64,000 bases of DNA, from assembly GCA_022820925.1 (NCBI GenBank), contig JAJEEO010000006.1, positions 216,976 through 280,975 on the forward strand, given 5' to 3'. The position numbers were made by a program, and so were the translations under genes. Shown here one piece after another: positions 22,777-31,463 of this stretch (positions are counted from its first letter, which is position 1; each line of letters starts with the position of its first letter). Under the pieces are notes generated by a model, which did no database searches, was not told the origin of the DNA, and saw only the letters and a program-made list of their open reading frames with translations. This DNA is from Acidimicrobiia bacterium (lineage in GTDB: Bacteria; Actinomycetota; Acidimicrobiia; Acidimicrobiales; Poriferisodalaceae).

Positions 22777-24105
22777 GTGCTCGGCCACATGCGCAACATC
22801 TTCCGGATCCAGGATCTGCGCCGGAAGATCATGTTCACGCTGTTCATCATTGCGGCGTACCGGCTGGGCTCCCAGGTGCCTGTGCCGGGCATCGACTTTG
22901 ACGCCATCGTGTCGTTGCGCGAGCAGGCCTCATCCACCGGCGGCGTGCTGGCGCTGCTCAACCTGTTCTCGGGCGGCGCGCTCACCAATTTCGCGATCTT
23001 CGCCCTGGGGATCATGCCGTACATCACGGCGTCGATCATCATCCAGATCCTCACGGTCGCGATCCCGCGCTTCGAGCAGCTCCAGCAGCAGGGGGCCGTG
23101 GGCCAGCGCAAGCTGACCCAGTACACCCGCTACCTGACGCTGGGCATCGCCTTCGTGCAGGCCACCGGCATCACTTTCATCTTCGGACGGGGCCAAGGAA
23201 CGGCGCTCGGCAACACGGCGGGGGTCATCGTCATCCCCGATTTCACGTTCAACCGGGTGGCGCTGGTCATCCTGTCGCTCACGGCGGGCACGGCACTGCT
23301 CATGTGGATGGGCGAGCTGATCAGCCAGCGCGGTGTGGGCAATGGCATGTCGTTGCTGATCTTTGCCTCGGTGGTGTCGACGATCCCCTTCGACGGGGCC
23401 CGCTTGATGGCGGTGCAGGGCACGGTGTATCTCGCGGCGGCGATCATCGTCGCCATCGGGATGATGGTCGCCATCATCTTCATCGAGCAGGGCCAGCGTC
23501 GCATCCCGGTGCAGTTCTCCCGGCGTCAGGTGGGCCGGCGGCTCTACGGCGGGCAGAACACCTACATCCCGCTGAAGGTCAACCAGTCGGGCGTGATCCC
23601 GGTCATCTTCGCGAGCTCGATCCTGTTCCTGCCGGTGCTGCTGTCGAACGTGGCGAACTGGGGCTGGCTGCAGACCGCCGTCGACGAGTACCTGACCCAG
23701 CCCGACAACATCGCCTACATCCTGTTCTTCGGCGGGCTGATCGTGGGCTTCGCCTACTTCTATACGGCCATCACGTTCGATCCGGTGCGTCAGGCCGACA
23801 ACATCCGCAAGCAGGGCGGCTTCATTCCCGGCATCCGGCCTGGGCCGCAGACCGAGCGGTACCTGGCCAGGGTGCTGAATCGCATCACGCTGCCCGGCGC
23901 GCTGTTCATTGCCATGGTGGCGCTGCTGCCCAGCGTGCTGCTGTCGCTGACGAGCGACCTCGATGCGCTGGGCTCCGGCGGCGCCGGTGCGGCCATCGGC
24001 TTCGGCGGCGTGTCGATCCTGATTGCCTCCGGCGTTGCGCTCGAGACCATGAAGCAGGTGGACAGCCAGCTCCTCATGCGCAACTACGAAGGTTTCCTGG
24101 CTTGA
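22777..24105 (+). CDS. secY: Preprotein translocase subunit SecY
   Basis: Channel-forming subunit of the Sec translocon, 442 residues, with the ten membrane segments expected. The plug/TM2 region GGALTNFAIFALGIMPYITASIIIQ and the cytoplasmic loops with GQRKLTQYTRY and RRIPVQFSRRQVGRR are diagnostic. GTG start 22777 gives the common MLGHMRNIFRIQDLRRK N-terminus. Its stop overlaps the adk ATG, the usual secY-adk arrangement. Confidence 0.98.
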   Translation: MLGHMRNIFRIQDLRRKIMFTLFIIAAYRLGSQVPVPGIDFDAIVSLREQASSTGGVLALLNLFSGGALTNFAIFALGIMPYITASIIIQILTVAIPRFEQLQQQGAVGQRKLTQYTRYLTLGIAFVQATGITFIFGRGQGTALGNTAGVIVIPDFTFNRVALVILSLTAGTALLMWMGELISQRGVGNGMSLLIFASVVSTIPFDGARLMAVQGTVYLAAAIIVAIGMMVAIIFIEQGQRRIPVQFSRRQVGRRLYGGQNTYIPLKVNQSGVIPVIFASSILFLPVLLSNVANWGWLQTAVDEYLTQPDNIAYILFFGGLIVGFAYFYTAITFDPVRQADNIRKQGGFIPGIRPGPQTERYLARVLNRITLPGALFIAMVALLPSVLLSLTSDLDALGSGGAGAAIGFGGVSILIASGVALETMKQVDSQLLMRNYEGFLA

Positions 24106-24674
24106 TGTCCGAGTCCGCCGTCAGACGGCTGGTCATCCTGGGCAAGCAGGGGGCCGGCAAGGGAACCCAGTGCGAGCTGCTGGTCGAGCGCTACGGCGTC
24201 GCGCATATCTCCACGGGAGACATGCTGCGCGCCGCGGTGGCCGCCGGCACCCCCCTGGGCCGCCAGGCCAAAGAGGTGATGGACGCGGGCGAGCTCGTCA
24301 GCGACGAGCTGATCTTGGGCATCGTGGCCGAGCGTCTCGAGGCGCCCGACACCGCTGCCGGCTTCCTGCTGGATGGCTTTCCGCGAACTGAAGCGCAGGC
24401 CGATGGGCTGTTCGCGCTGTTGGCACCGCACACGGTGAGCCGGGCGATCGACCTCGATGTGGCCGACGACATCGTCACGCAGCGGATGCTGGATCGGGGC
24501 CGCGCCGATGACACGCCAGAGGCGATTGCCCGCCGGCTGGAGCTGTACGAAGCCGAAACGGCGCCGCTGCGCAAGCTGTTCGCCGATCGAGGCGTGCTGG
24601 TCACCGTCGACGGTCTCGGCACCCCCGCCGAGGTGCATCAGCGCATCGTGGCGGCCATTGAGGCCGCACCGTGA
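24105..24674 (+). CDS. adk: Adenylate kinase (short form)
   Basis: Converts AMP + ATP to 2 ADP; 189 residues, cytoplasmic. P-loop GKQGAGKGTQ (GPPGAGKGTQ is commoner), AMP-binding HISTGDMLRAAV and GFLLDGFPRT are present. The LID insert is absent, as in short actinobacterial forms. ATG overlaps the secY stop. The last 10 codons and stop are part of a 32-bp tandem duplication that continues past the gene. map and infA, usual neighbours, are missing. Confidence 0.97.
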   Translation: MSESAVRRLVILGKQGAGKGTQCELLVERYGVAHISTGDMLRAAVAAGTPLGRQAKEVMDAGELVSDELILGIVAERLEAPDTAAGFLLDGFPRTEAQADGLFALLAPHTVSRAIDLDVADDIVTQRMLDRGRADDTPEAIARRLELYEAETAPLRKLFADRGVLVTVDGLGTPAEVHQRIVAAIEAAP

Positions 24675-24707
24675 ACATCGTGGCGGCCATTGAGGCGGCG
24701 CCGTGAC
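24644..24707 (+). repeat. 32-bp tandem duplication of the adk 3' end
   Basis: The sequence from CATCGTGGCGGCCATTGAGG at 24644 recurs at 24676, exactly 32 bp on, with four differences. Both copies contain the stop codon context CCGTGA. The first contains a 6-bp inverted repeat, GCGGCC/GGCCGC around the loop ATTGA (24651-24667). The period is not a multiple of three and the second copy is non-coding. The -10 box of the next promoter lies just after it. Confidence 0.85.
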
Positions 24708-24716
24708 CCGTATACT
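24690..24716 (+). promoter_or_regulatory. candidate promoter of rpmJ-rpsM-rpsK-rpsD-rpoA-rplQ
   Basis: TATACT (24711-24716) is a strong -10 box in a GC-rich background, 30 bp before the rpmJ ATG. A TTGAGG lies at 24690-24695 but with only 15 bp between, so the -35 is uncertain. Part of it lies in the duplicated adk tail. Confidence 0.5.
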
Positions 24717-24746
24717 TGCTCGCTCGTCTACAGCGCAGGTCCCCCG

Positions 24747-24860
24747 ATGAAAATCCGTCCGAGCGTCAAGAAGATCTGCGACAAGTGCCGCGTCATCCGC
24801 CGTCACGGGCGGATCCGGGTGATCTGTGAGAACCCGCGGCACAAGCAACGGCAAGGCTGA
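24747..24860 (+). CDS. rpmJ: 50S ribosomal protein L36
   Basis: 37-residue 50S protein, [20 protein letters not shown] at the start. Cys11, Cys14, Cys27 and His32 form the zinc site of the zinc-binding type. Normally preceded by infA; here the upstream gene is adk. rpsM follows after 18 bp. Confidence 0.97.
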   Translation: MKIRPSVKKICDKCRVIRRHGRIRVICENPRHKQRQG

Positions 24861-24878
24861 GACAGGAGTCCCGTATCG

Positions 24879-25256
24879 ATGGCCCGAATTGCCGGCGTCG
24901 ACATTCCGCGCGAGAAGCGTGTGGAGATCGCGTTGACCTACATCTATGGCATCGGACGTTCTGCCAGCCAGCAGATCTGCGAGGACCTGAACATCGCTGA
25001 GCGCACCCGTGTGCGCGACCTCACCGATGCCGAGGTGGCTCGCATCCGCAACCACATCGACGCCAGCCTCACGGTCGAGGGCGATCTGCGGCGGGACGTC
25101 GCCCAGGACGTGAAGCGCAAGATCGAGATCGGCTGCTACCAGGGCGTCCGCCACCGCCGCGGCTTGCCGGTGCGAGGCCAGCGGACCCACACCAACGCAC
25201 GCACCCGCAAGGGTCCGCGCAAGACCGTCGCGGGCAAGAAGAAGGTCAGGAAGTGA
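24879..25256 (+). CDS. rpsM: 30S ribosomal protein S13
   Basis: 30S head protein that contacts P-site tRNA, 125 residues. [25 protein letters not shown] and the C-terminal [26 protein letters not shown] are canonical. Same operon as rpmJ and rpsK. Confidence 0.98.
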   Translation: MARIAGVDIPREKRVEIALTYIYGIGRSASQQICEDLNIAERTRVRDLTDAEVARIRNHIDASLTVEGDLRRDVAQDVKRKIEIGCYQGVRHRRGLPVRGQRTHTNARTRKGPRKTVAGKKKVRK

Positions 25257-25314
25257 GCGTGCGCGGCCGAATCTGTCGGCAACCTCAGACCGGACGCATG
25301 AGAGGCGGCAGGAA

Positions 25315-25707
25315 GTGAACCAGCAGCAGCCTCGCCGCGGGCGGCGCCGGGAGCGCAAGAACGTCGGAGACGGCGTGGCGCACATCAAGAGTTCGTTCAA
25401 CAACACGATCATCACGTTCACCGATCTGCAGGGCAACGTGGTGTCGTGGGCATCGGCAGGCAATGCCGGCTTCAAGGGTTCCCGCAAGTCGACTCCGTTC
25501 GCCGCGCAGCAGGCCGCCGAGCAGGCCGCGGAGCGAGCCATGGAACATGGCGTGCGCCGGGTCCATGTGCACGTGAAGGGGCCCGGCTCGGGTCGCGAGA
25601 CCGCGATCCGCTCGATCCAGAATTCCGGCATCGAGATCAAGGGCATCCGTGATATGACACCGGTGCCGCACAACGGCTGCCGGCCTCCGAAGCGCCGGAG
25701 GGTCTGA
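25315..25707 (+). CDS. rpsK: 30S ribosomal protein S11
   Basis: 30S platform protein, 130 residues. [25 protein letters not shown] and [20 protein letters not shown] are diagnostic. GTG 25315 follows GGCAGGAA. The 58-bp gap from rpsM contains a second AGGAAGTGA matching the rpsM end. Confidence 0.97.
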   Translation: MNQQQPRRGRRRERKNVGDGVAHIKSSFNNTIITFTDLQGNVVSWASAGNAGFKGSRKSTPFAAQQAAEQAAERAMEHGVRRVHVHVKGPGSGRETAIRSIQNSGIEIKGIRDMTPVPHNGCRPPKRRRV

Positions 25708-25708
25708 C

Positions 25709-26326
25709 GTGTCTCGCTACACAGGCCCCAAGGCCCGCGTCTCGCGGCGGCTCAACACCAACATCTGGGGCACCGAAGGCGAGACGAAGGCGCTGGACCG
25801 GCGCCCGTACCCGCCCGGCGAGCACGGCCGAGGTCGCCGGCGCAGCCAGAACTCCGAGTTCCTGATGCAGCTGCAGGAGAAGCAGAAATGCCGCTTCACC
25901 TACGGGATGACCGAGCGGCAGTTCCGCAACCTCTATGAGGAAGCCGCCCGTCAGCGGGGCGTCACCGGCGAGAACCTGCTGCGGCTGCTGGAACTGCGCC
26001 TCGACAACATCGTGTACCGGGCCGGTTGGGCCGCGACCCGCCCCCAGGCACGTCAGTTCGTGAGCCACGGCCACATCGACGTCAACGGTCGCCGGGTGAA
26101 CATTCCCAGCTACCGGGCCCGCAAGGACGATGTCATAGCGCTGCGCTCGCGGTCCCGCGAGATCGTCACCATCCGGTGGAATCTCGACGTGCTGGATCGC
26201 ACACCGCCGCCGTGGCTCGAGGCGAGCGACGGTGCCCAGCAGGTCACGGTACGCGAGCTGCCGATCCGGTCTCAGATCGAGATCCCGGTGCGCGAGCAGC
26301 TCATCGTCGAGCTCTACAGCAAGTAA
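25709..26326 (+). CDS. rpsD: 30S ribosomal protein S4
   Basis: Primary 16S rRNA-binding protein, 205 residues. SRYTGPKARVSRRLNTNIWG, EKQKCRFTYGMTERQFRN and the S4 RNA-binding domain LELRLDNIVYRAGWAATRPQARQFVSHGHIDVNGRR are intact. It is the Cys-poor, zinc-free N-terminal variant. GTG start; rpoA follows. Confidence 0.97.
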   Translation: MSRYTGPKARVSRRLNTNIWGTEGETKALDRRPYPPGEHGRGRRRSQNSEFLMQLQEKQKCRFTYGMTERQFRNLYEEAARQRGVTGENLLRLLELRLDNIVYRAGWAATRPQARQFVSHGHIDVNGRRVNIPSYRARKDDVIALRSRSREIVTIRWNLDVLDRTPPPWLEASDGAQQVTVRELPIRSQIEIPVREQLIVELYSK

Positions 26327-26346
26327 TCACCCACGAAGGGGTCAAT

Positions 26347-27360
26347 GTGTCCGTCTCCGACACCTTGGTCATGCACCGACCGACAATCGACATCCTGGGC
26401 GAGCCCGATGCAAATCGGCAGCGCTTCGCCATCGGCCCGCTGGAGCCCGGCTTCGGGCACACGCTGGGCAACTCGCTGCGGCGCACCCTGCTGTCGTCGA
26501 TCCCCGGTGCCGCGATCACCCAGGTCCAGTTCGACGATGCGCTCCACGAGTTCACCACCATCGAAGGCGTGGTCGAGGACGTCACCGACATCGTCTTGAA
26601 CCTCAAGGACATCGTGCTGCGGTGCCACAGCGATGACGCCGTCGCTGTGCGTCTCGACGAGCGCGGCGTGGGTCCGGTGCTCGCCGGCCATGTCGACTGG
26701 GGTGTCGATGTCGAGTGCCTGACCCCTGATCTGCACATCGCCACGCTGGGCGAGGGTGCGCGGCTCGCAATGGACCTGACGGTCGAGCGTGGCTGGGGCT
26801 ACTCGGCCCCCGACAGCGACCGCATCGGCGGCGCGATCGGCGTGATTCTCATCGATGCGCTGTTCAGCCCGGTTCGGCGTGTGGCCGTCGAAGTCGAGCC
26901 GGTGCGCGTCGAGCAGTCCACCGATTTCGATCGGCTGGTGCTCGACATCGAAACCGACGGCGCGATGACGCCGCGCGAAGCGTTGGCGTCGGCCGGCGAC
27001 ACCCTGTGCCGGCTGATGCTCATGATTGCCGAGCTGTCGCCGGAGAACCTCGGACTTGACATTGCCGATGTGGCGGTGAGCGACGGTCGGACCAGCGACC
27101 TGGAGCGGCCGATCGAGGATCTGGGTCTGTCCGAGCGGGCACGCAACTGCCTCAAGCGCGCGCAGTTCAACACGATCGGCGAGCTGCTCGATCAGTCCGT
27201 GGACGAACTGATGACCGTGCCGAACTTCGGCCAGAAGTCGCTCGACGAGGTCATCGAGAAGCTCGACGAGCGAGGCTTGGCACTGCGTGGCATGAGTCCG
27301 ACGCCCACCGAGGAGCCGTCCGAGCAGAATGAGTCGGCCACGCCAGCGGCGGTGAGCTGA
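26347..27360 (+). CDS. rpoA: DNA-directed RNA polymerase subunit alpha
   Basis: Assembly platform of RNA polymerase, 337 residues. N-terminal domain with [32 protein letters not shown]-terminal domain with [20 protein letters not shown] and [14 protein letters not shown], which binds UP elements and activators. GTG 26347 is chosen because GAAGGGG lies eight bases upstream; ATG 26371 is an alternative. Standard order rpsD-rpoA-rplQ. Confidence 0.98.
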   Translation: MSVSDTLVMHRPTIDILGEPDANRQRFAIGPLEPGFGHTLGNSLRRTLLSSIPGAAITQVQFDDALHEFTTIEGVVEDVTDIVLNLKDIVLRCHSDDAVAVRLDERGVGPVLAGHVDWGVDVECLTPDLHIATLGEGARLAMDLTVERGWGYSAPDSDRIGGAIGVILIDALFSPVRRVAVEVEPVRVEQSTDFDRLVLDIETDGAMTPREALASAGDTLCRLMLMIAELSPENLGLDIADVAVSDGRTSDLERPIEDLGLSERARNCLKRAQFNTIGELLDQSVDELMTVPNFGQKSLDEVIEKLDERGLALRGMSPTPTEEPSEQNESATPAAVS

Positions 27361-27362
27361 CC

Positions 27363-27716
27363 ATGCCCACGCCCACGAAGGGCCGACGCCTCGGCGGCAG
27401 CGCCAGTCACCAGCGCTCCATGCTGGCCAATCTGGCGGCGTCATTGTTCGCTGCGGAAGCCATCGAGACCACCGAGGCCAAGGCCAAGGCGCTGCGGCCG
27501 TACGCCGAGAAGCTCATCACGAAGGCGCGCAAGGGCGGGTTGGCACGGCATCGCCAGATCATCGCCAGCCTCAACGGCGACCAGGAGATGGCCCAGAAGC
27601 TGATCGACGAAATCGGTCCTCGCTATGAGGGACGCCCGGGCGGCTACACGCGCATCCTGAAGCTGGGCCCGCGCCGCGGCGACAACGCCCCGATGGCGCT
27701 GATCGAACTGGTCTGA
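27363..27716 (+). CDS. rplQ: 50S ribosomal protein L17
   Basis: 50S tunnel-exit protein, 117 residues. [29 protein letters not shown] and the C-terminal [27 protein letters not shown] are canonical. truA usually comes next; here an RraA-like gene does. Confidence 0.98.
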   Translation: MPTPTKGRRLGGSASHQRSMLANLAASLFAAEAIETTEAKAKALRPYAEKLITKARKGGLARHRQIIASLNGDQEMAQKLIDEIGPRYEGRPGGYTRILKLGPRRGDNAPMALIELV

Positions 27717-27736
27717 CCTCCTCGCCGCTGACGGAC

Positions 27737-28438
27737 ATGTCTGCCGATCCGCTGAGTGCCGAGGTGCTCGACGCTTTGGCGACGCTGGACACCCCGACCA
27801 TCTGCAACGCGCTCGAGATCGTTGCACCGCACCGCCGGGCGTACGGCTTCACCACCTCGCCGCTCGTCTGCCCCGATCCCGACACCGTCATGGTCGGCTA
27901 CGCCCGCACGGCCACGATCCGAGCGGCAGCGCCGTCGGGCCGCAGCGGCGACGACGACCTCGCGATGCGGGTCGGCTACTACCGCCACATGGCCGAAGGC
28001 CCCCGACCCACTGTCACCGTCATCGAGGACATCGATGCGGCACCGGGCTACGGCGCCTGGTGGGGCGAGGTGAACAGCAGCATCCACTCGGGGCTGGGTT
28101 CGCTCGGCGTCGTCACCAACGGGTCCATCCGGGATCTGGCCGACTGGGCGCCGGGCTTCGGCGCGCTGGCCGGCTCCATCGGCCCCTCGCACGCGTGGGT
28201 GCACGTGGTGGAGTTCGCGGTGCCGGTGACGGTGCACGGTATGTCGGTGCAGCCCGGCGATCTCATCCACGCCGACCGTCACGGTGCGGTCGTGGTGCCG
28301 GTCGACGTGGCTGCTGAGGTTCCCGCCGCGGCCGCCAAGATCGCAGCCGCTGAACGCGTCCTCATCGACGCTGCCCGCAGCCCGGACTTCAGCATCGAGG
28401 GGCTTACGTCACTGCTCGACCCCAAGGGCGACCACTAG
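27737..28438 (+). CDS. RraA-like / HMG aldolase family protein
   Basis: Protein of 233 residues from the RraA-like family (dimethylmenaquinone methyltransferase-like fold). GSLGVVTNGSIRDLADW corresponds to the family's GxVxDGxxRD substrate and metal-binding loop, with Asn for the first Asp. VHGMSVQPGDLIHADRHGAVVVP is also typical. Members include aldolases for 4-hydroxy-4-methyl-2-oxoglutarate and related acids, oxaloacetate decarboxylases, and RNase E inhibitors. Which activity applies cannot be told; an aldolase or decarboxylase is more likely in an actinobacterium. Lies 20 bp after rplQ, possibly read through from that operon. Confidence 0.8.
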   Translation: MSADPLSAEVLDALATLDTPTICNALEIVAPHRRAYGFTTSPLVCPDPDTVMVGYARTATIRAAAPSGRSGDDDLAMRVGYYRHMAEGPRPTVTVIEDIDAAPGYGAWWGEVNSSIHSGLGSLGVVTNGSIRDLADWAPGFGALAGSIGPSHAWVHVVEFAVPVTVHGMSVQPGDLIHADRHGAVVVPVDVAAEVPAAAAKIAAAERVLIDAARSPDFSIEGLTSLLDPKGDH

Positions 28439-28443
28439 CCCCA

Positions 28444-28466
28444 CAAGGCGCCCCGCGCGGCGCTTG
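28444..28466. terminator. hairpin between convergent genes
   Basis: CAAG(G)CGC pairs with GCGCTTG around a GC loop, a 7-bp stem with one bulge. It lies in the 46-bp gap between the RraA-like gene and the convergent desaturase gene and could terminate both. No T-run is present. Confidence 0.35.
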
Positions 28467-28484
28467 GGTGCAGATGCGGGGGTC

Positions 28485-29495
28485 TTATCGCACGAGCGCC
28501 GCGTTGCGGCGCAGCGTTTCGCGAGCCTCGGCGTAGCGCTCGGCGAGGCGCTGACCCACACGCCCGATCCGATCGATCATCTTCATGAGGCGGTCGCGAG
28601 CCGCTTCCGCGATGCCGGAGAGTTCGGTCAGGCCGGGCAGGTTCCAGTCACGCAGCACGACCGGTTGCAGGATCTGGTCGTGATGGATCGCGAGGTCGTA
28701 GATGCCGGCCTCAGCGATGATGCGGGAGTGGGTGTCGAAGTCGGTGATGCCCACTCCGGGCATGGCAAAGCTCTTGACTTGGTTGGCGATAGCCACCACG
28801 GCGCTGGAGGGGTCGATCTTGACCGCGGCGCTCATCACGTCCCGATAGAACAGGAAATGCAAGTTCTCATCGAAGGCGACCCGCCGCATGATGGCCTTGC
28901 CGGCGGAGTCGTCGATGTGGCGCCCTGTGTTGAAGTGCGCGATGCGGGTGGCCAACTCCTGCAGCGTCACGTAGGCGAGGCCTTCCAGCAGGCTCGGCGG
29001 CTGGGGCACTTGGCCGCACTGCACCTGCGCCATGCGCGCCCGCTCCAGTGCCACCGGGTCCAAGGCGCGGGTGACCGACAGGTAGTCATAGATGACCCGG
29101 CCGTGCCGTCCCTCTTCCGCTGTCCAGCGGCGAACCCACTCGCCCCACGCGCCGTCACGGCCGAACAGCCGCTCGCTGTCACGGAAGTAGTAGGGCAGGT
29201 TCTCCTCGGTCAGAACGTTCACGAAGAGGGCGCTGCGAGCCACGGGTGTGAGGTTCGCCTCCTCGGGTGACCATTCGTAGTCGGGCGCGAAGTCTTCGCC
29301 TCGGCTCCAGGGCACGAGTGCGTGGGGATGCCATTCCTTGGTCTGTCGGAGATGGCGCGCGAGGAGTCGCTCGACCTCTGGCTCCAGATCGGCGAGCGTC
29401 CGGGCATCAGCCTCTACCGGCATCGGGCATCGCCAATCACCATGCGCAATGGAGCCTAACGATGTACGCCCATCGTTCAGGACGCGCTGAGTCAT
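28485..29495 (-). CDS. acyl-ACP desaturase family protein (fatty acid desaturase type 2)
   Basis: Soluble di-iron protein of 336 residues. WTAEEGRHGRVIYDYL and VAFDENLHFLFYRDV supply the paired ExxH motifs of stearoyl-ACP-desaturase-like enzymes (DesA1/DesA2 in mycobacteria), which introduce a double bond into ACP-bound fatty acyl chains. ATG 29495 is chosen from context; a later Met (MPVEADARTL) is possible. It lies 50 bp after the winged-helix regulator gene on the same strand and may be cotranscribed with it. Confidence 0.85.
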   Translation of the reverse strand: MTQRVLNDGRTSLGSIAHGDWRCPMPVEADARTLADLEPEVERLLARHLRQTKEWHPHALVPWSRGEDFAPDYEWSPEEANLTPVARSALFVNVLTEENLPYYFRDSERLFGRDGAWGEWVRRWTAEEGRHGRVIYDYLSVTRALDPVALERARMAQVQCGQVPQPPSLLEGLAYVTLQELATRIAHFNTGRHIDDSAGKAIMRRVAFDENLHFLFYRDVMSAAVKIDPSSAVVAIANQVKSFAMPGVGITDFDTHSRIIAEAGIYDLAIHHDQILQPVVLRDWNLPGLTELSGIAEAARDRLMKMIDRIGRVGQRLAERYAEARETLRRNAALVR

Positions 29496-29545
29496 GAGGA
29501 TTTCGCGCCGATGTCGATCGCCTGACGCAATGGGCGATCGCGGAG

Positions 29546-29881
29546 TCAGGAGCTGGTGCGCACGCCGAGGGCCCGCTCGAGGTTGGCGAGGTACCCGCCG
29601 AAGGCCTGCCGGCCAGCTTGTGTGACCTCGACCCAGGTCCTGGGCTTCGCGCCGTGAAATTCCTTGGTGATCGCCACGTAGTGCGCGTCTTCCAGCTTCC
29701 GCAGGTGCGTTGTGAGGTTGCCCGGCGTCAGTCCCAGGTGCTGCTGAACGAATCCGTAGGCCAAGCGGTCCCGGGGCTCGAGTGACAGCAGCAACGACAT
29801 GATCTGCAGGCGCGTCGGCTGGTGGATGATCTCGTCGAGATCGATGGCACCGCCGTCGGGTGCTTCGCTGGGATCTACCAT
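29546..29881 (-). CDS. winged-helix transcriptional regulator
   Basis: Small DNA-binding protein of 111 residues. IHQPTRLQIMSLLLSLEPRDRLAYGFVQQHLGLTPGNLTTHLRKLEDAHYVAI is a winged helix-turn-helix, with GLTPGNLTTHLRKLE the recognition helix, of the ArsR/MarR-like HTH_34 type. No effector domain or metal-binding Cys pattern is seen. Its ATG overlaps the stop of the upstream membrane-protein gene, so the two are coupled. A 24-bp AT-rich dyad upstream of that pair is a candidate operator. Confidence 0.82.
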   Translation of the reverse strand: MVDPSEAPDGGAIDLDEIIHQPTRLQIMSLLLSLEPRDRLAYGFVQQHLGLTPGNLTTHLRKLEDAHYVAITKEFHGAKPRTWVEVTQAGRQAFGGYLANLERALGVRTSS

Positions 29882-30507
29882 TCGCCGGTCCTGCGCACCC
29901 ACATGGCGATGGCACCGAGCAGCGCGAGCATCGCGAGGCCCGACACTGCCGGGGCGATGTCGTCGAACAGATAGTGCGGGAGATAGAAGGCCGCGGCCAT
30001 GCCCACGCCGAAGGCGGCGATCACCGTGCGGTGCAGGATGCCGAAGAGCACGTACCCGAGCGCGATGACTCCCATCAAGACGAAGGGAATCTTCTCTGCG
30101 CCCGACTCGTTCCACAGTCCCGCTGCACCCGGCAGCAGCCCCGCCGCCGCTGTGACCGTCATCCAGTAGGCGAACACGCGGATCCCGGCGTGTTGCATGG
30201 CGAGGCCCGGCGAGACCGCGCGCCCGGCGCGGGTGCCGATGGTCATGCTTCCGATGACGCCGAAGGAGGTGATGATCACCCACAGCGGCCCCGGGAACCA
30301 CGGGTAGCTGTCGGCGAAGTCCGTTGCGAACGTCGAGATGGCGTACTGGGCGAGGTAGGCGACCGTGATGATGCCTGCCCACATCAGCAGGATCGCCGTG
30401 CTTCCGGCCGTGTACATGGCGCTGCGAGCGCTGTGCACGGTGCTGAGCACCGTCTCCCAGCTGTCGTCAGGGCGCAGCGCCGCCGAGTCATCGGTGTCAG
30501 TCGACAT
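29875..30507 (-). CDS. six-TM membrane protein coupled to a winged-helix regulator
   Basis: Hypothetical integral membrane protein of 210 residues with about six hydrophobic segments, near residues 37-60, 72-92, 108-130, 138-158, 163-183 and 188-207. I do not recognise a family. ATG 30507 is chosen because AGGAGG lies five bases before it; a GTG three bases earlier is too close. The stop overlaps the regulator start, a pairing in which the membrane protein may sense a signal for, or be controlled by, the regulator. That role is inference. Confidence 0.75.
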   Translation of the reverse strand: MSTDTDDSAALRPDDSWETVLSTVHSARSAMYTAGSTAILLMWAGIITVAYLAQYAISTFATDFADSYPWFPGPLWVIITSFGVIGSMTIGTRAGRAVSPGLAMQHAGIRVFAYWMTVTAAAGLLPGAAGLWNESGAEKIPFVLMGVIALGYVLFGILHRTVIAAFGVGMAAAFYLPHYLFDDIAPAVSGLAMLALLGAIAMWVRRTGEW

Positions 30508-30524
30508 CACAGCCTCCTTGGTCC

Positions 30525-30548
30525 GTAACGCAAATTACTTTGCAATAC
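30525..30548 (-). promoter_or_regulatory. 24-bp dyad, candidate operator for the membrane-protein/regulator operon
   Basis: GTA-N2-GCAAA-N4-TTTGC-N2-TAC is a perfectly symmetric AT-rich dyad in a GC-rich genome. It ends 18 bp upstream of the membrane-protein ATG. Read on the minus strand, a TATAGT -10-like box lies just before it, so a protein bound here would cover the transcription start. The adjacent winged-helix regulator is the obvious candidate ligand. Confidence 0.55.
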
Positions 30549-30618
30549 AAACTATATGCAGACGCGAGCAGATGCAAGAGCATTCCCAGGCTGGCCGCGT
30601 TGCTGCCCTTCCCGTGAA

Positions 30619-31236
30619 TCAGGCGTGGGCGCGCTGGGCGTCGCTGTAGTTGGCCGAGGCGAATTCCCAGTTGATCAGGTGCTCGACGAACGCATCCACG
30701 TAGGCGGCCCGGGCGTTCTGGTAGTCGAGGTAGTAGGCGTGCTCCCACACGTCGATCACCAGCAGCGGCGTCAGGCCGTCAGTCAGGGGCGTCCGGGCAT
30801 CGTCGGTCTGGACGATCCGCAGCGAATCGGCGCCTGCCGCGGCTGCATCGAACACCAGCCAGCCCCAGCCCGAAGCGAAGTTGCCGACCGCTCCTGCGGC
30901 GAAGTCGGCCCGGAAGGCGTCCACGCTGCCGAAGCCGGCCGACAGCGCCGCCGCCAAGTCGCCATCGGGCTCGCCGCCGCCGCCGGGCGACATCGACTGC
31001 CAGTAGAAGTTGTGGTTCCACGTCTGGGCCGCCGCGTTGAACAAAGCGCCCGCTGGCAGCGAGCACACCAGGTCCTCGAGCGGCCGACCCTCATCGGGCG
31101 TTCCGGCGACCCCGTTGTTGACGGCCGTGACATAGGAGGCGTGGTGCTTGCCGTAGTGAAAGCTGATCGTCCGCTCGCTGATGTGCGGCGCCAATCCATC
31201 GGGCGCGTACGGAAGGTCAGGAAGCTGAATGGTCAT
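30619..31236 (-). CDS. Superoxide dismutase, Fe/Mn family
   Basis: Converts superoxide to O2 and H2O2; 205 residues, no signal peptide. Metal ligands sit in SFHYGKHHASYV, AAQTWNHNFYW and DVWEHAYYLDYQN. The Gln in AAQTWNH is at the position typical of iron-type enzymes, so iron is the likelier metal. Its upstream region is shared with the divergent M16 peptidase gene. Confidence 0.95.
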   Translation of the reverse strand: MTIQLPDLPYAPDGLAPHISERTISFHYGKHHASYVTAVNNGVAGTPDEGRPLEDLVCSLPAGALFNAAAQTWNHNFYWQSMSPGGGGEPDGDLAAALSAGFGSVDAFRADFAAGAVGNFASGWGWLVFDAAAAGADSLRIVQTDDARTPLTDGLTPLLVIDVWEHAYYLDYQNARAAYVDAFVEHLINWEFASANYSDAQRAHA

Positions 31237-31350
31237 CTGAGCCCCACGTCATCACCGGCCCGGGCGAGTATGCCAGCAGGAACCCACGAATCAGCATCAC
31301 CGGGTCCCGCGCCCCGCAGACGCGAGCGCACCCCGCAGTCCCCGAAGCGG

Positions 31351-31366
31351 CTCAGCGCACGCTGAG
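31351..31366. promoter_or_regulatory. inverted repeat in the divergent gap before the M16 peptidase
   Basis: CTCAGCG-CA-CGCTGAG is a perfect 7-bp inverted repeat about 100 bp upstream of the peptidase start, in the 227-bp gap shared with superoxide dismutase. It may be an operator. Nothing else in the gap is recognisable. Confidence 0.3.
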
Positions 31367-31463
31367 ATTGCATGAGAACTTGTCCGGCGACCGCGACCGC
31401 GGGCAGGCGATCGGCGAGTACCGTCCGATGCCGCCCGCTGCCGGCCGAAAGGCGAACCCGTCG

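Noticed and set aside
25248..25318. AGGAAGTGA at the rpsM end repeated 62 bp on before rpsK, as another duplication event
   Set aside because: Only nine bases match, and both are Lys codon, stop and ribosome-binding-site contexts, so chance is a sufficient explanation.
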